Assembly (NCBI RefSeq): GCF_012927205.1 | Contig: NZ_JABBGC010000001.1 | Location: forward strand, 248,001-312,000 | Length of the DNA stretch: 64,000 bases | DNA from: Chitinophaga fulva | Lineage (GTDB): Bacteria > Bacteroidota > Bacteroidia > Chitinophagales > Chitinophagaceae | Direction: 5' to 3' | Shown: positions 25,031 to 33,145 of the stretch, piece after piece | Numbering within the stretch: position 1 is the first letter of the stretch | Layout: each line of letters begins with the position of its first letter | The notes under the pieces: generated by a model | Seen by the model: only the letters and a program-made list of their open reading frames with translations | Told to the model about the DNA's origin: nothing | Database searches by the model: none | Program-made: the position numbers and the translations under genes

Positions 25031-25681
25031 ATGAAAGCATTTAACTTTTTTATTCTATATCGTTTCCCGATCGGGATCGTGTTATTGGTAGCCGGCATCG
25101 CCCTCGGGTTGTCGGTAGGATGGTGGGAAGCGACCGTTGTGCTGCTGATCGCCGTTATCTGTATTGTAACGCACCTCCTGTTTGGCCCGATGCGGATGGT
25201 ACAGGAAGCTGTGGAAGCCGGTGATATAGACCGCGCCACTGCACTCATGAACAAAGTGAAGTTCCCTAAACTGCTGTATAAACCTATCCGTTCTGTATAC
25301 TACTTCATGCAAAGCAACATGGCGATGTACAGCAACGACCTGGATAAAGCCGAAGCCACTATCCGCCAGAGCATCGAGTCCGGCAGCCCGATGAAGGAAT
25401 ACGAAGGCATGCAGTACTTCCAGCTGGGTACCATCGCTTACCAGAAGAACGACCTGAAAACTGCTGACCAGAACCTGAAGAAAGCCGTGCGCATGGGTTT
25501 ACCTGACAAGGAAAATACCGCTGCCGCCCTGCTGACCCTGGCCTCCATTGCGATGAGCCGCCGTGACTTCAAATCTGCTAAAGAATACTTCCGCAGAGCC
25601 AAGGCGCAAAAGCCCACTACTGCCCAGATCGTCAGCCAGATCAAGGAAATGGACAAATACATCTCCAGGATGCCTGGTTGA
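25031..25681 (+). CDS. TPR-repeat membrane protein
   Basis: 216 residues. Two adjacent N-terminal membrane helices (about 5-45, GIVLLVAGIALGLSVGWW and VVLLIAVICIVTHLLFGP) are followed by a cytoplasmic or periplasmic helical domain with about three tetratricopeptide repeats (LDKAEATIRQSIE, YFQLGTIAYQKNDLKTADQNLKKAV, LLTLASIAMSRRDFKSAKEYFRRA). TPRs mediate protein-protein contacts; the partner is unknown. The gene stands alone with its own -7 box and strong terminator. Confidence 0.85.
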   Translation: MKAFNFFILYRFPIGIVLLVAGIALGLSVGWWEATVVLLIAVICIVTHLLFGPMRMVQEAVEAGDIDRATALMNKVKFPKLLYKPIRSVYYFMQSNMAMYSNDLDKAEATIRQSIESGSPMKEYEGMQYFQLGTIAYQKNDLKTADQNLKKAVRMGLPDKENTAAALLTLASIAMSRRDFKSAKEYFRRAKAQKPTTAQIVSQIKEMDKYISRMPG

Positions 25682-25698
25682 TCTGACAATCATATTTA

Positions 25699-25740
25699 AA
25701 AAGCAGGGCCGGATGACATATCATCCGGCCCTGCTTTTTT
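25699..25740 (+). terminator. Strong rho-independent terminator
   Basis: A perfect 18-bp stem, AAAAGCAGGGCCGGATGA (25699-25716) with 25721-25738, loop CATA, and a T run. It separates the TPR gene from the B12 cluster. Confidence 0.93.
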
Positions 25741-25744
25741 TATC

Positions 25745-25773
25745 TTGTGCATAGTGCCGAATTCGTAATTTCG
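25745..25773 (+). promoter_or_regulatory. Promoter of the B12 uptake cluster
   Basis: TTG at 25745-25747 and TAATTTCG at 25766-25773 (seven of eight to TAnnTTTG), 18 bases apart, close to the Bacteroidota -33/-7 layout. ATG of the receptor is at 25780, leaving no room for a riboswitch. Confidence 0.5.
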
Positions 25774-25779
25774 CCCCTT

Positions 25780-27720
25780 ATGAACTTGAAACTTTACACA
25801 CTCCCCCTCCTCTTCTCTTTACCCTTTTCCGCTACAGCACAGGATTCTGTGCCCCGGATCAGCCAGTTGAACGAGGTTTCTGTCACAGCCACCAAAGGTC
25901 CGCAAAAAGCCAGTGAAACCGGTAAGGTAGTCACCATCCTTACCCACGAGTACCTGGAGAAAAACAGCGGTAAAACGATTGCCGCCATTCTTAGTCAACA
26001 AGCCGGTATTACCATCAACGGTGCCCAGAACAACCGGGGCACGGTGCCGGAAGTATATATGCGGGGCGCCTCCAACGGCAACGCCCTGATACTGGTAGAT
26101 GGCCTGCCGGTGAGCGACGCCTCCCAGATAGCCAATTCCTTTGATCTCAACTTCATTTCTCCCGAACTGGTAGAGCGGATTGAAATCCTCCGCGGCAGCC
26201 AGTCCACCCTCTACGGCTCCAATGCCGTGGCCGGCGTGATCAATATCATCACCCGGAAAAACAGCGATAAAAAATTCGGTGTAACTGCCAATACCAGCTA
26301 TGGCAGCTACAACAGCTTCCTGGGTAACGTCAGTGCCTATGGCAATGCCGGCAAGTTCTCTTACCTGCTGGGTTACAAATACGAAACATCCGATGGCCTT
26401 TCCGACGCCCACGACTCTACCAGCAAAGCCGGTTTCGATAAAGACGGCTTCCGGCAGCACAGCGTATTCGCCAAACTGGGCCTGCAAGCCACTTCCCGCT
26501 GGCGGCTCCAGTACCTGTTCAACTACAGCGACTACCGCCACGATCTTGACGAAGGCGCTTTTATCGATGACCGTGACTATACCGGCAAATCCAACAACCT
26601 GCTCAATGGGTTCAGCAGCGAATACCAGTTCAAAAATGGCAGCTGGCATGTGCTGTACAACTATCAGCGCACCAAACGCCATATCCTGAATGATTCAGGG
26701 TACGTTGCTCCCAGCGGCTTCAGTAAGTATGATCTGTCTGACTTCACCTCCAATATCCACCAGGTAGAGAGCTATGTGAACTGGAATGCCTCTCATATCG
26801 TACGACTGGTAGCCGGCGGCGCCTTCTCTTCGGCCAATATGGACCAGTTCAACCAGCGTTTGGGCCAGCCCGCTCCCTGGGACCTCAATCCGCAGATGGA
26901 ATTCACCCACTTGTCTGATGACAGCACCCATGCCCGTCAGACCAGCGTGTATGCCTCCCTGTTACTGCATAACCTGGGCGGATTTAACCTGGAAGCAGGT
27001 GGCCGTTTTAATCACCATAATATCTATGGTAACAATCAAACCTTCACCTTTAACCCTTCCTATCTCATTCGTCAAAATCATAAAGTATTTATTAATATAT
27101 CATCTGGGTATAAAATACCTTCCCTGTACCAGTTGTACACATCGATATATGGCAATAAAGACCTGAAGCCGGAGTCCACTATCAGCTATGAAGCCGGTTA
27201 TCAGGCTACCGTGGCTGACCAGGCGCTGGATTTCCGGGTGACTGGCTTTGCCCGTCGTACCAAGGACCTGATCCTCTTTACCAGCAACTATGTGAATGCC
27301 GACAAACAGTGGGCTTACGGTGCTGAGGTGGAGGCCGACTGGCACATTACCCGTCAGCTGGACCTGAACGTCAACTATGCTTATACCGATGGTCGTTTGC
27401 ACACCAGCAAGGAAGGGAAAGATACCTCTTGGTATAATTTGTACAGGATTCCCAAACACGCGGTGAATGCGACTTTAGGCTACCAGGTAACCCGTGCCCT
27501 GTATACCAGTGCCTCCTTCCGGTATACCGGAGAGCGCTACCAGGGAACGAAGCCTATGGGAGATTATTACACCCTGGACCTCTATGGTGAGTATAAATTT
27601 GGTAACTTGCTGAAAATTTATGCCGGGTTCCGAAATATTACCAATTATGAGTATTTTGATATCCTTGGCTATAATTCCCGCCGGTTTAACTGTAACGCCG
27701 GTGTTGTGTTGAATTTGTAA
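25780..27720 (+). CDS. btuB: TonB-dependent receptor, BtuB-like
   Basis: 646 residues. Signal peptide MNLKLYTLPLLFSLPFSATAQ, a TonB-box-like segment (NEVSVTA), a plug domain (about 30-150, with YMRGASNGNALILVDGLPV and ERIEILRGSQSTLYGSNAVAGVINIIT) and a 22-strand barrel ending in a C-terminal aromatic/hydrophobic strand. It imports a bulky ligand across the outer membrane with TonB energy. The B12 assignment rests on its short BtuB-like barrel and on cobalamin genes downstream. The upstream in-frame start at 25747 is rejected because it lies before the -7 box. Confidence 0.85.
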   Translation: MNLKLYTLPLLFSLPFSATAQDSVPRISQLNEVSVTATKGPQKASETGKVVTILTHEYLEKNSGKTIAAILSQQAGITINGAQNNRGTVPEVYMRGASNGNALILVDGLPVSDASQIANSFDLNFISPELVERIEILRGSQSTLYGSNAVAGVINIITRKNSDKKFGVTANTSYGSYNSFLGNVSAYGNAGKFSYLLGYKYETSDGLSDAHDSTSKAGFDKDGFRQHSVFAKLGLQATSRWRLQYLFNYSDYRHDLDEGAFIDDRDYTGKSNNLLNGFSSEYQFKNGSWHVLYNYQRTKRHILNDSGYVAPSGFSKYDLSDFTSNIHQVESYVNWNASHIVRLVAGGAFSSANMDQFNQRLGQPAPWDLNPQMEFTHLSDDSTHARQTSVYASLLLHNLGGFNLEAGGRFNHHNIYGNNQTFTFNPSYLIRQNHKVFINISSGYKIPSLYQLYTSIYGNKDLKPESTISYEAGYQATVADQALDFRVTGFARRTKDLILFTSNYVNADKQWAYGAEVEADWHITRQLDLNVNYAYTDGRLHTSKEGKDTSWYNLYRIPKHAVNATLGYQVTRALYTSASFRYTGERYQGTKPMGDYYTLDLYGEYKFGNLLKIYAGFRNITNYEYFDILGYNSRRFNCNAGVVLNL

Positions 27721-27737
27721 ACATTAAAACCAACATA

Positions 27738-28334
27738 ATGTCTTTAAAAAATCTTAATCCCCGGTTTGGTATACTGCTGCTGTTTATGCTGGTAGCGGGT
27801 ATTATACGAGTAGTGTTGGGAGCTGATCAGTCTACTCTCCAACCGATCGCCATGTTTACACCTGTAGGCGCGATGGCACTGTTTGGCGGAGCTGCATTCT
27901 CCGAAAAATGGAAATCCTATGCTTTTCCGTTGCTGACCTTATTCCTCAGTGATGTTATCCTGATGCAGGTATTTCACCGGGAATATGCGCAGGGCCTGCT
28001 GTACAAAGGCTGGGCTGCCAACTACATCAGCTTTGTTTTCATTGTGCTGATCGGCCAGCTGGTGATCCGCAAGATGAGCGTTGGCCGTATCGCTGTTGCT
28101 GCGGTAGCAGGCGCACTGGTACACTTCCTGGTATCCAACTTCGGCGTATGGGTAAGCGGTTCCACTGATATCACCACTGGTTTGCCATTTACCAGAGACA
28201 TGGCAGGCCTGACCAAATGCTATATCCTGGCTATTCCTTTCATGAAGTATTTCCTGGTAGGGACTCTGGTATACAGCGCTATTTTCTTCGGCAGCTATGC
28301 CATCGTAGAACGTAAGCTGCGTCTGGCTCACTAA
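27738..28334 (+). CDS. DUF6580-like membrane protein, possible transporter component
   Basis: 198 residues with five or six helices. Patterns such as TPVGAMALFGGAAF, LLTLFLSDVIL and FLVSNFGVWVSG recall DUF6580 and ECF-type S-component membrane proteins. It begins 18 bases after the receptor stop and sits before the BtuG-like gene, so a role in moving cobalamin or a precursor across the inner membrane is an attractive inference. No ATPase or EcfT partner is in the window. I know no proof for this family. Confidence 0.65.
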   Translation: MSLKNLNPRFGILLLFMLVAGIIRVVLGADQSTLQPIAMFTPVGAMALFGGAAFSEKWKSYAFPLLTLFLSDVILMQVFHREYAQGLLYKGWAANYISFVFIVLIGQLVIRKMSVGRIAVAAVAGALVHFLVSNFGVWVSGSTDITTGLPFTRDMAGLTKCYILAIPFMKYFLVGTLVYSAIFFGSYAIVERKLRLAH

Positions 28335-28354
28335 AATATTTCCTCACTTTTTGA

Positions 28355-28440
28355 TTTAGAGATTTAATTATTGTTATAGAGCACCGGTTGTTTTTATAGA
28401 GATAAAAATAACCAGCACTATAGCAGTAGCTAAATCTCTA
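28355..28440. repeat. Nested A/T-rich inverted repeats
   Basis: TTTAGAGATTTA (28355-28366) is matched by a reverse complement ending near 28442, and inside it GGTTGTTTTTAT pairs imperfectly with ATAAAAATAACC (28386-28412). It lies between the DUF6580 and BtuG-like genes and could form a long A/T-rich hairpin in the cluster transcript. Confidence 0.55.
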
Positions 28441-28469
28441 AATATTTAGACCCAACAAACAATCGTACC

Positions 28470-29801
28470 ATGCGTAGATTTACATGCCGTTTGCAACAGC
28501 TCTTTCTCCTGGCAGCAGCTGCATTGCTGACTTTTTCCGCCTGTCAGAAAGATAATGTGGCAGAAGTGGTCATCCCTGTTATCAGCAACCCCGGACTCAA
28601 AGATGGTAAAGACACCATTGCCGTTGGTGATACCCGCGTATTACGTCCCCAGCTCATTAACGCCAAAGAGCCTACTTTCCTCTGGCTGGTAAACGGGGTA
28701 ACCGCAGGCACCGATTCCATCTATACCTTTAAGCCTACCGCTTCCGGCGACTATACGATCTCCTTCAAGGTAAGCGCAGGCAACAGCCTTAACTCCTATT
28801 TCTACCGTATTAAAGTAATAGACAAGTATGACAACGGTTTTTTCATTCTTAATGAAGGCTGGTTTGGTCATGCAAATGCAGACGTGAACTTTTACCGCTA
28901 CGGAGATGATACCCTGTACCAGAACATCTTCCAGCGGGAGAACCCTGGTAAAAAGCTGGGCACCACTGCAGACTATGGCGTTATTTTCAATAACCGGATT
29001 TATATGGTATCCAAAGATGCTCCGATGGTAGCTGCCGATGCCCATTCCATGAAAGAGCTGGGCCGTACCGCGCAGCCGCCAGCCTCTGCTAACGCATTCT
29101 GTCCCGTTAACAACAGCACCGGCCTGCTTTCCACCACGGATGGCGTTTATCCGGTAGATCTCGGATCACTCGCCATCGGCGCCAAAATTGCCGGTATCAC
29201 CGGCCAGGTGGGCGGTATGGTGAAAGCCGGCAACTATGTATTTGTGATGTCCGAGTCAGCCGGTATCGTGGTACTCAATGCCAATAACTTCAGCATTGCG
29301 GCCACACTGGTAAAAGCAGACATCGGACTGGCCGTCACTCCGGACGGTACTGTCTGGGCAGGCCAGGGCCAGAACCTCTATGCTATCAATTCCACTACGC
29401 TGGCGGTTAACACCACCGCACTGCCCTTCCCGGTATATGGCGCATGGGGAGCCTGGAACGCGACAATGATCACTGCTTCCACCATTGAAAATGCCGTATT
29501 CATTGCCAAAACCAAGGACTGGGGCATCAATGGTAAAGAAATCTATAAATACCAGCCCGGTAATGCTGCTTCCCTGCAGACACCTTTCATTACCTTACCG
29601 GCAGACAGAGAGCTGTATGGCGCCGGTTTCCGGTATAACCCGGCCAACAACACCCTGGTGGCTACCGGCGTAGAACCCGGCTATGGCACCCACTTTGAAA
29701 AGAACACCCTCTTTATCTATAACGCCACTTCCGGCGCTGTAGTGAAGAGCATTCCATACACCGGCTACTTCTTCCCGGCTATTCCCGTATTCAATAACTA
29801 A
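28470..29801 (+). CDS. BtuG-like surface lipoprotein (DUF5074, beta-propeller)
   Basis: 443 residues. Lipoprotein signal with lipobox TFSAC, then an Ig-like N-terminal domain (about 35-115, with FLWLVNGVTAGTDSIYTFKP) and a C-terminal propeller of WD/YncE-like blades (about 125-440; GFFILNEGWFGHANADVNFYR is typical of DUF5074). In Bacteroides, BtuG is a propeller lipoprotein that captures B12 at the surface and hands it to BtuB. The order receptor, membrane protein, propeller lipoprotein, then cobalamin enzymes supports the same role here. Direct identity to BtuG is not shown. Confidence 0.75.
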   Translation: MRRFTCRLQQLFLLAAAALLTFSACQKDNVAEVVIPVISNPGLKDGKDTIAVGDTRVLRPQLINAKEPTFLWLVNGVTAGTDSIYTFKPTASGDYTISFKVSAGNSLNSYFYRIKVIDKYDNGFFILNEGWFGHANADVNFYRYGDDTLYQNIFQRENPGKKLGTTADYGVIFNNRIYMVSKDAPMVAADAHSMKELGRTAQPPASANAFCPVNNSTGLLSTTDGVYPVDLGSLAIGAKIAGITGQVGGMVKAGNYVFVMSESAGIVVLNANNFSIAATLVKADIGLAVTPDGTVWAGQGQNLYAINSTTLAVNTTALPFPVYGAWGAWNATMITASTIENAVFIAKTKDWGINGKEIYKYQPGNAASLQTPFITLPADRELYGAGFRYNPANNTLVATGVEPGYGTHFEKNTLFIYNATSGAVVKSIPYTGYFFPAIPVFNN

Positions 29802-29810
29802 TTAAACAGC

Positions 29811-29858
29811 ACGCGCTGTACATGACGAATGCCGTCATGTACAGCGCGTTTTCTTTTT
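29811..29858 (+). terminator. Terminator hairpin three bases before cobU
   Basis: ACGCGCTGTACATGACG (29811-29827) pairs perfectly with 29833-29849 around AATGC, followed by TTTCTTTTT. The cobU ATG is at 29862. It may end the surface-protein transcript or attenuate transcription into the cob genes. Confidence 0.88.
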
Positions 29859-29861
29859 ATC

Positions 29862-30377
29862 ATGATCACACTCGTTACAGGTGGCGCCCGTTCCGGTAAA
29901 AGCCGGTATGCACAAGATCAGGCACTGGCCTCCGGCCAGCCACCGGTATATGTGGCCACCGCCAAAATATGGGACGAGGATTTTGCAGCACGTATCCGGC
30001 GGCATCAGTCAGAGCGCGGCCCTTCCTGGACTAACTACGAAGAAGAGCTGTATGTAAGCCGGCTGCCGCTGGCAGGACACACCGTGGTGATAGACTGTGT
30101 AACGCTATGGCTCACTAATTTTTTTACGCTCCACGATTATGACATTGACAAAGCACTGGCATCGCTGCAAGCGGAGATCGACGCGCTGCGGGAGCTACCG
30201 GGGCATTTCCTCATTGTAACCAATGAACTGGGTATGGGACTGCATGCCGAAACAGCCGTTGGCCGTAAATTCACAGACCTTCAGGGCTGGGCCAACCAAT
30301 ACATTGCACGTATAGCCGACACCGTCGTACTAATGGTTTCCGGTATTCCGGTTGTAATAAAGAAAAGAGACCTATAA
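29862..30377 (+). CDS. cobU: Adenosylcobinamide kinase / adenosylcobinamide-phosphate guanylyltransferase
   Basis: 171 residues from ATG 29862. P-loop GGARSGKS at residues 7-14, a conserved RRHQSERG segment carrying the His that takes the GMP, and the DCVTLWLTN motif. CobU phosphorylates adenosylcobinamide and adds GMP to give the activated intermediate used by CobS. The frame opens upstream to 29829, but that lies inside the terminator hairpin, so the later ATG is chosen. It is followed eight bases on by cobT. Confidence 0.95.
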   Translation: MITLVTGGARSGKSRYAQDQALASGQPPVYVATAKIWDEDFAARIRRHQSERGPSWTNYEEELYVSRLPLAGHTVVIDCVTLWLTNFFTLHDYDIDKALASLQAEIDALRELPGHFLIVTNELGMGLHAETAVGRKFTDLQGWANQYIARIADTVVLMVSGIPVVIKKRDL

Positions 30378-30385
30378 AATATAAC

Positions 30386-31429
30386 ATGATGCAGATTGTC
30401 GTCTCCCCTTTGTCCGAAGAGCTGAAAGCAGCCTTACAGGACAAGATCGATCAGAAAACAAAACCGCCCGGTTCCCTGGGCAGGCTGGAACAACTGGCAT
30501 TACAGGCCGGGTTGATCCAAAACAGCCTTACACCCGAATTACGTCACCCCCACCTTATTGTTTTTGCCGGCGACCATGGCATTGCCGCTGAGGGACTGGT
30601 AAATCCTTTTCCACAGGCCGTTACCGCGCAGATGGTCTATAACTTCTTGCAGGGCGGCGCCGCCATCAATGTGTTCTGCCGGCAGCACCAGTTGCAGCTG
30701 ACTGTAGTTGATGCCGGCGTTAATCACGAGTTTCCGGCCCACCCGCTGCTGCATGACCGTAAGATTGCCTGTGGTACGCAGAATTACCTGCATGGCCCTG
30801 CCATGTCACCGGACCAGTGCCGGTTGGCCATGGCCGCCGGCGCCGAGGAAGTGAAGCTGGCCCATGACGCTGGTTGCAATATCATCGGTTTCGGTGAAAT
30901 GGGTATCGGCAACACCTCCTCCGCAGCTTTGCTCATGAGCCATTTTACCGGCATATCCATTGCCGACTGCGTAGGCACCGGTACCGGCAGCAATGCCCAG
31001 CAGCTGACACAGAAAAAAGCCGTACTGCAACAGGTGCTCGCCCATCATCTGAAACCACCCACTCCGGAGCTGGCACTGGCCACCTATGGCGGCTTTGAAA
31101 TTGCCATGATCACCGGCGCCATCATACAGGCTGCCGCCTTAAAAATGATGGTGGTGATCGACGGGTTTATTGTTTCATCCGCGCTGCTCGCCGCCGTAGC
31201 CATGCAACCTGCCGTAAAAGACTATTGTGTGTTTGCGCATTGCTCAGAAGAAAAAGGCCACAAGGCCATGTTACAGTTCCTCGGCGTAAAACCACTGCTG
31301 GAGCTGGATATGCGCCTCGGTGAAGGTACCGGCGCCGCCATGGCTATTCCTGTAATCCAAAGCGCTGTACTTTTTCTCCGCGAAATGGCCAGCTTTAACA
31401 GCGCCCAGGTTTCAAACCGTACGATATGA
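30386..31429 (+). CDS. cobT: Nicotinate-nucleotide--dimethylbenzimidazole phosphoribosyltransferase
   Basis: 347 residues, the usual CobT length. KTKPPGSLGRLEQLA near the N-terminus, VFAGDHGIAAEG, the glycine-rich GFGEMGIGNTSSAA, and RLGEGTGAAMAIP near the C-terminus, which contains the catalytic Glu, are all family hallmarks. It transfers phosphoribose from nicotinate mononucleotide to the lower-ligand base (dimethylbenzimidazole or another) to make alpha-ribazole phosphate. Two ATGs (30386 and 30389) are possible. Its stop overlaps the cobS start by four bases. Confidence 0.96.
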   Translation: MMQIVVSPLSEELKAALQDKIDQKTKPPGSLGRLEQLALQAGLIQNSLTPELRHPHLIVFAGDHGIAAEGLVNPFPQAVTAQMVYNFLQGGAAINVFCRQHQLQLTVVDAGVNHEFPAHPLLHDRKIACGTQNYLHGPAMSPDQCRLAMAAGAEEVKLAHDAGCNIIGFGEMGIGNTSSAALLMSHFTGISIADCVGTGTGSNAQQLTQKKAVLQQVLAHHLKPPTPELALATYGGFEIAMITGAIIQAAALKMMVVIDGFIVSSALLAAVAMQPAVKDYCVFAHCSEEKGHKAMLQFLGVKPLLELDMRLGEGTGAAMAIPVIQSAVLFLREMASFNSAQVSNRTI

Positions 31430-32205
31430 GAAAACAGTGGCAGCTCTTGCTAACCGCCATCATGTTTTACACACGTATACCCGTTACCGTTAGCGCGCCA
31501 TATAGTTCGGAAATGCTCAATAAAGCCACCCGTTACCTGCCGCTGGTAGGCTGGATCACTGGCAGCTTTATGCTGGCCGTGCTATATGCTTTCGGCGATA
31601 TTGCTCCCCGGCTGGTAGCGGTCTTGTTGTCTATTATCATCAGCATCTGGGTAACCGGCGCTTTTCATGAAGATGGTTTTGCCGATATGTGTGATGGTTT
31701 CGGCGGCGGCTGGACGAAAGAAAAGATACTGGAAATCATGAAAGACAGCCGCATCGGTACCTATGGCATGTTGGGGCTGTTACTGCTGATGACCATGAAA
31801 TATATCTGCCTGATACCGCTCACGCTCAACAAAGTGATGCTGGCGGTGATCATTGCGCAGCCGTTGAGCCGTTTTGTGGCCGTCAGCATTATTTATACCC
31901 ATCAGTATGTCAGGGAAAATGAAGACAGCAAGGCCAAGCCTGTATCTAAAGGTATTCTGCTACCGGACCTGATACTGGCAGGCGCTTTCGGGCTGTTGCC
32001 CCTGCTTGCGGTGATTGCTTTCACCGGTAATTATGCCCTGCTGCTCATACTGCCGGCGCTGTTCCTGGTACGCTGGTACATGGCCCGCCTGATGAGCAAA
32101 TGGATTGGTGGTTATACCGGTGACTGCCTCGGGGCGGTACAACAGGTTTCCGAAACAGTCATATATTTGTGCTTTTGCATTCTCGCATGGAAATATACCT
32201 CATAA
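31426..32205 (+). CDS. cobS: Adenosylcobinamide-GDP ribazoletransferase (cobalamin synthase)
   Basis: 259 residues, six or more membrane helices. FYTRIPV near the start and DGFADMCDGFGGGW (about 84-97), then KDSRIGTYG, are the CobS signature; the acidic residues bind the metal. It joins GDP-cobinamide and alpha-ribazole (phosphate) in the inner membrane to complete the nucleotide loop. It overlaps cobT at the start and the phosphatase gene at the end (19 bases), so translation is likely coupled. Confidence 0.95.
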   Translation: MRKQWQLLLTAIMFYTRIPVTVSAPYSSEMLNKATRYLPLVGWITGSFMLAVLYAFGDIAPRLVAVLLSIIISIWVTGAFHEDGFADMCDGFGGGWTKEKILEIMKDSRIGTYGMLGLLLLMTMKYICLIPLTLNKVMLAVIIAQPLSRFVAVSIIYTHQYVRENEDSKAKPVSKGILLPDLILAGAFGLLPLLAVIAFTGNYALLLILPALFLVRWYMARLMSKWIGGYTGDCLGAVQQVSETVIYLCFCILAWKYTS

Positions 32206-32744
32206 GACATACTACGCCCGCTATCGAAAGCGGCATCTGTTACGGTTTTTCAGATATTGACGTAGCCGATACTTTTGAAACCGAAGCTGCTGCTGTAAAG
32301 GCTAAACTGCCGGAAGGCACTTTCGACGTGTATAGCAGCCCGTTACAACGCTGCCATAAACTGGCTACCACGCTCTTTGGCAACGATGTCATTACCGACG
32401 AACGACTGAAAGAAATGAATTTCGGCGCCTGGGAAATGCTGGCCTGGGAAGCCATTGGCAAGGAAGAACTGCAAACCTGGGCCGATGATTTTGTGCAGGC
32501 GAAAGTACCGCAGGGCGAAAGTTATGAAGAGCTTTATATCCGCACGATGGCGGTGGTAGAAGAAATCATTGAAAAAGGTAATGATGCGGTGCTGGTCACA
32601 CACGGCGGAGTCATCCGCTCAATTCTGGCCCACGCCACTAATACACCCCTTGTCGACTCCTTCGATCTGAAGGTCCAATATGGTCGAATTTCACAACTAC
32701 AAGTAGAGAACGGAGATATAAAAGTTATTTTTTATAATTCGTAA
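32187..32744 (+). CDS. cobC: Alpha-ribazole phosphatase (histidine phosphatase family)
   Basis: 185 residues. LIRHTTP at residues 4-10 gives the phospho-accepting His, followed by GICYGFSDIDV typical of CobC; Arg in SSPLQRC and the second active-site His in LVTHGGVIRSIL complete the site. It removes phosphate from alpha-ribazole phosphate or the final cobalamin phosphate. ATG 32187 is chosen because the RHxT motif should be near the N-terminus; 32169 is also open. The end of the B12 cluster. Confidence 0.92.
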   Translation: MEIYLIRHTTPAIESGICYGFSDIDVADTFETEAAAVKAKLPEGTFDVYSSPLQRCHKLATTLFGNDVITDERLKEMNFGAWEMLAWEAIGKEELQTWADDFVQAKVPQGESYEELYIRTMAVVEEIIEKGNDAVLVTHGGVIRSILAHATNTPLVDSFDLKVQYGRISQLQVENGDIKVIFYNS

Positions 32745-32757
32745 TATATTGTATTTA

Positions 32758-32780
32758 TGAGAATTAGATTAAAATTCTCA
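32758..32780 (+). terminator. Weak A/T-rich hairpin after cobC
   Basis: TGAGAATT (32758-32765) pairs with AATTCTCA (32773-32780) around seven bases, 13 bases past the stop. No T run follows. Could be the end of the B12 transcript, but weak. Confidence 0.35.
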
Positions 32781-32876
32781 AATATATCGGCAAAAGTCGA
32801 AAAAACTCTGATTTCGTGCTAACTTTATGTCTGGAATCGCCGTATATTAAAAGCACACCATAAAAAACAGTTTATA

Positions 32877-33083
32877 ATGGCAACATCACTTTTGAATATT
32901 CCGTTTTTGTTTCTGCAGGAAATCGGTATCAAAGAATTACTGCTGATCGCACTGGTAGTTCTCCTCTTGTTTGGTGGTAAAAAGATACCTGAGTTAATGC
33001 GTGGTTTGGGTAGTGGCATACGTGAGTTCAAAGATGCCAAAGATGAACCCAAAAAAGACTCTAAAGAAGCGCCTAAGGCATAA
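32877..33083 (+). CDS. tatA: Twin-arginine translocase subunit TatA/TatE
   Basis: 68 residues. One helix at about 17-34 ([21 protein letters not shown]), the hinge FGGKKIPE, an amphipathic helix ([15 protein letters not shown]) and a Lys/Asp/Glu tail. It forms the variable pore of the Tat pathway, which exports folded proteins. In Bacteroidota TatA and TatC are often not adjacent; no TatC is seen here. Start ATG 32877. A perfect hairpin terminator follows. Confidence 0.95.
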   Translation: MATSLLNIPFLFLQEIGIKELLLIALVVLLLFGGKKIPELMRGLGSGIREFKDAKDEPKKDSKEAPKA

Positions 33084-33105
33084 ATACGTGAATAATAAAG
33101 CTATT

Positions 33106-33142
33106 AAAAAAGCGAAACTGAAATATTCGGTTTCGCTTTTTT
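33106..33142. terminator. Terminator after tatA
   Basis: AAAAAAGCGAAAC (33106-33118) pairs with GTTTCGCTTTTTT (33130-33142). A and T runs on both sides let it also end the convergent DUF5690 transporter gene. Confidence 0.9.
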
Positions 33143-33145
33143 TTA

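Noticed and set aside
25741..25780. Cobalamin riboswitch before the BtuB-like gene
   Set aside because: Fewer than 40 bases separate a terminator from the ATG; no room for the conserved B12 fold.
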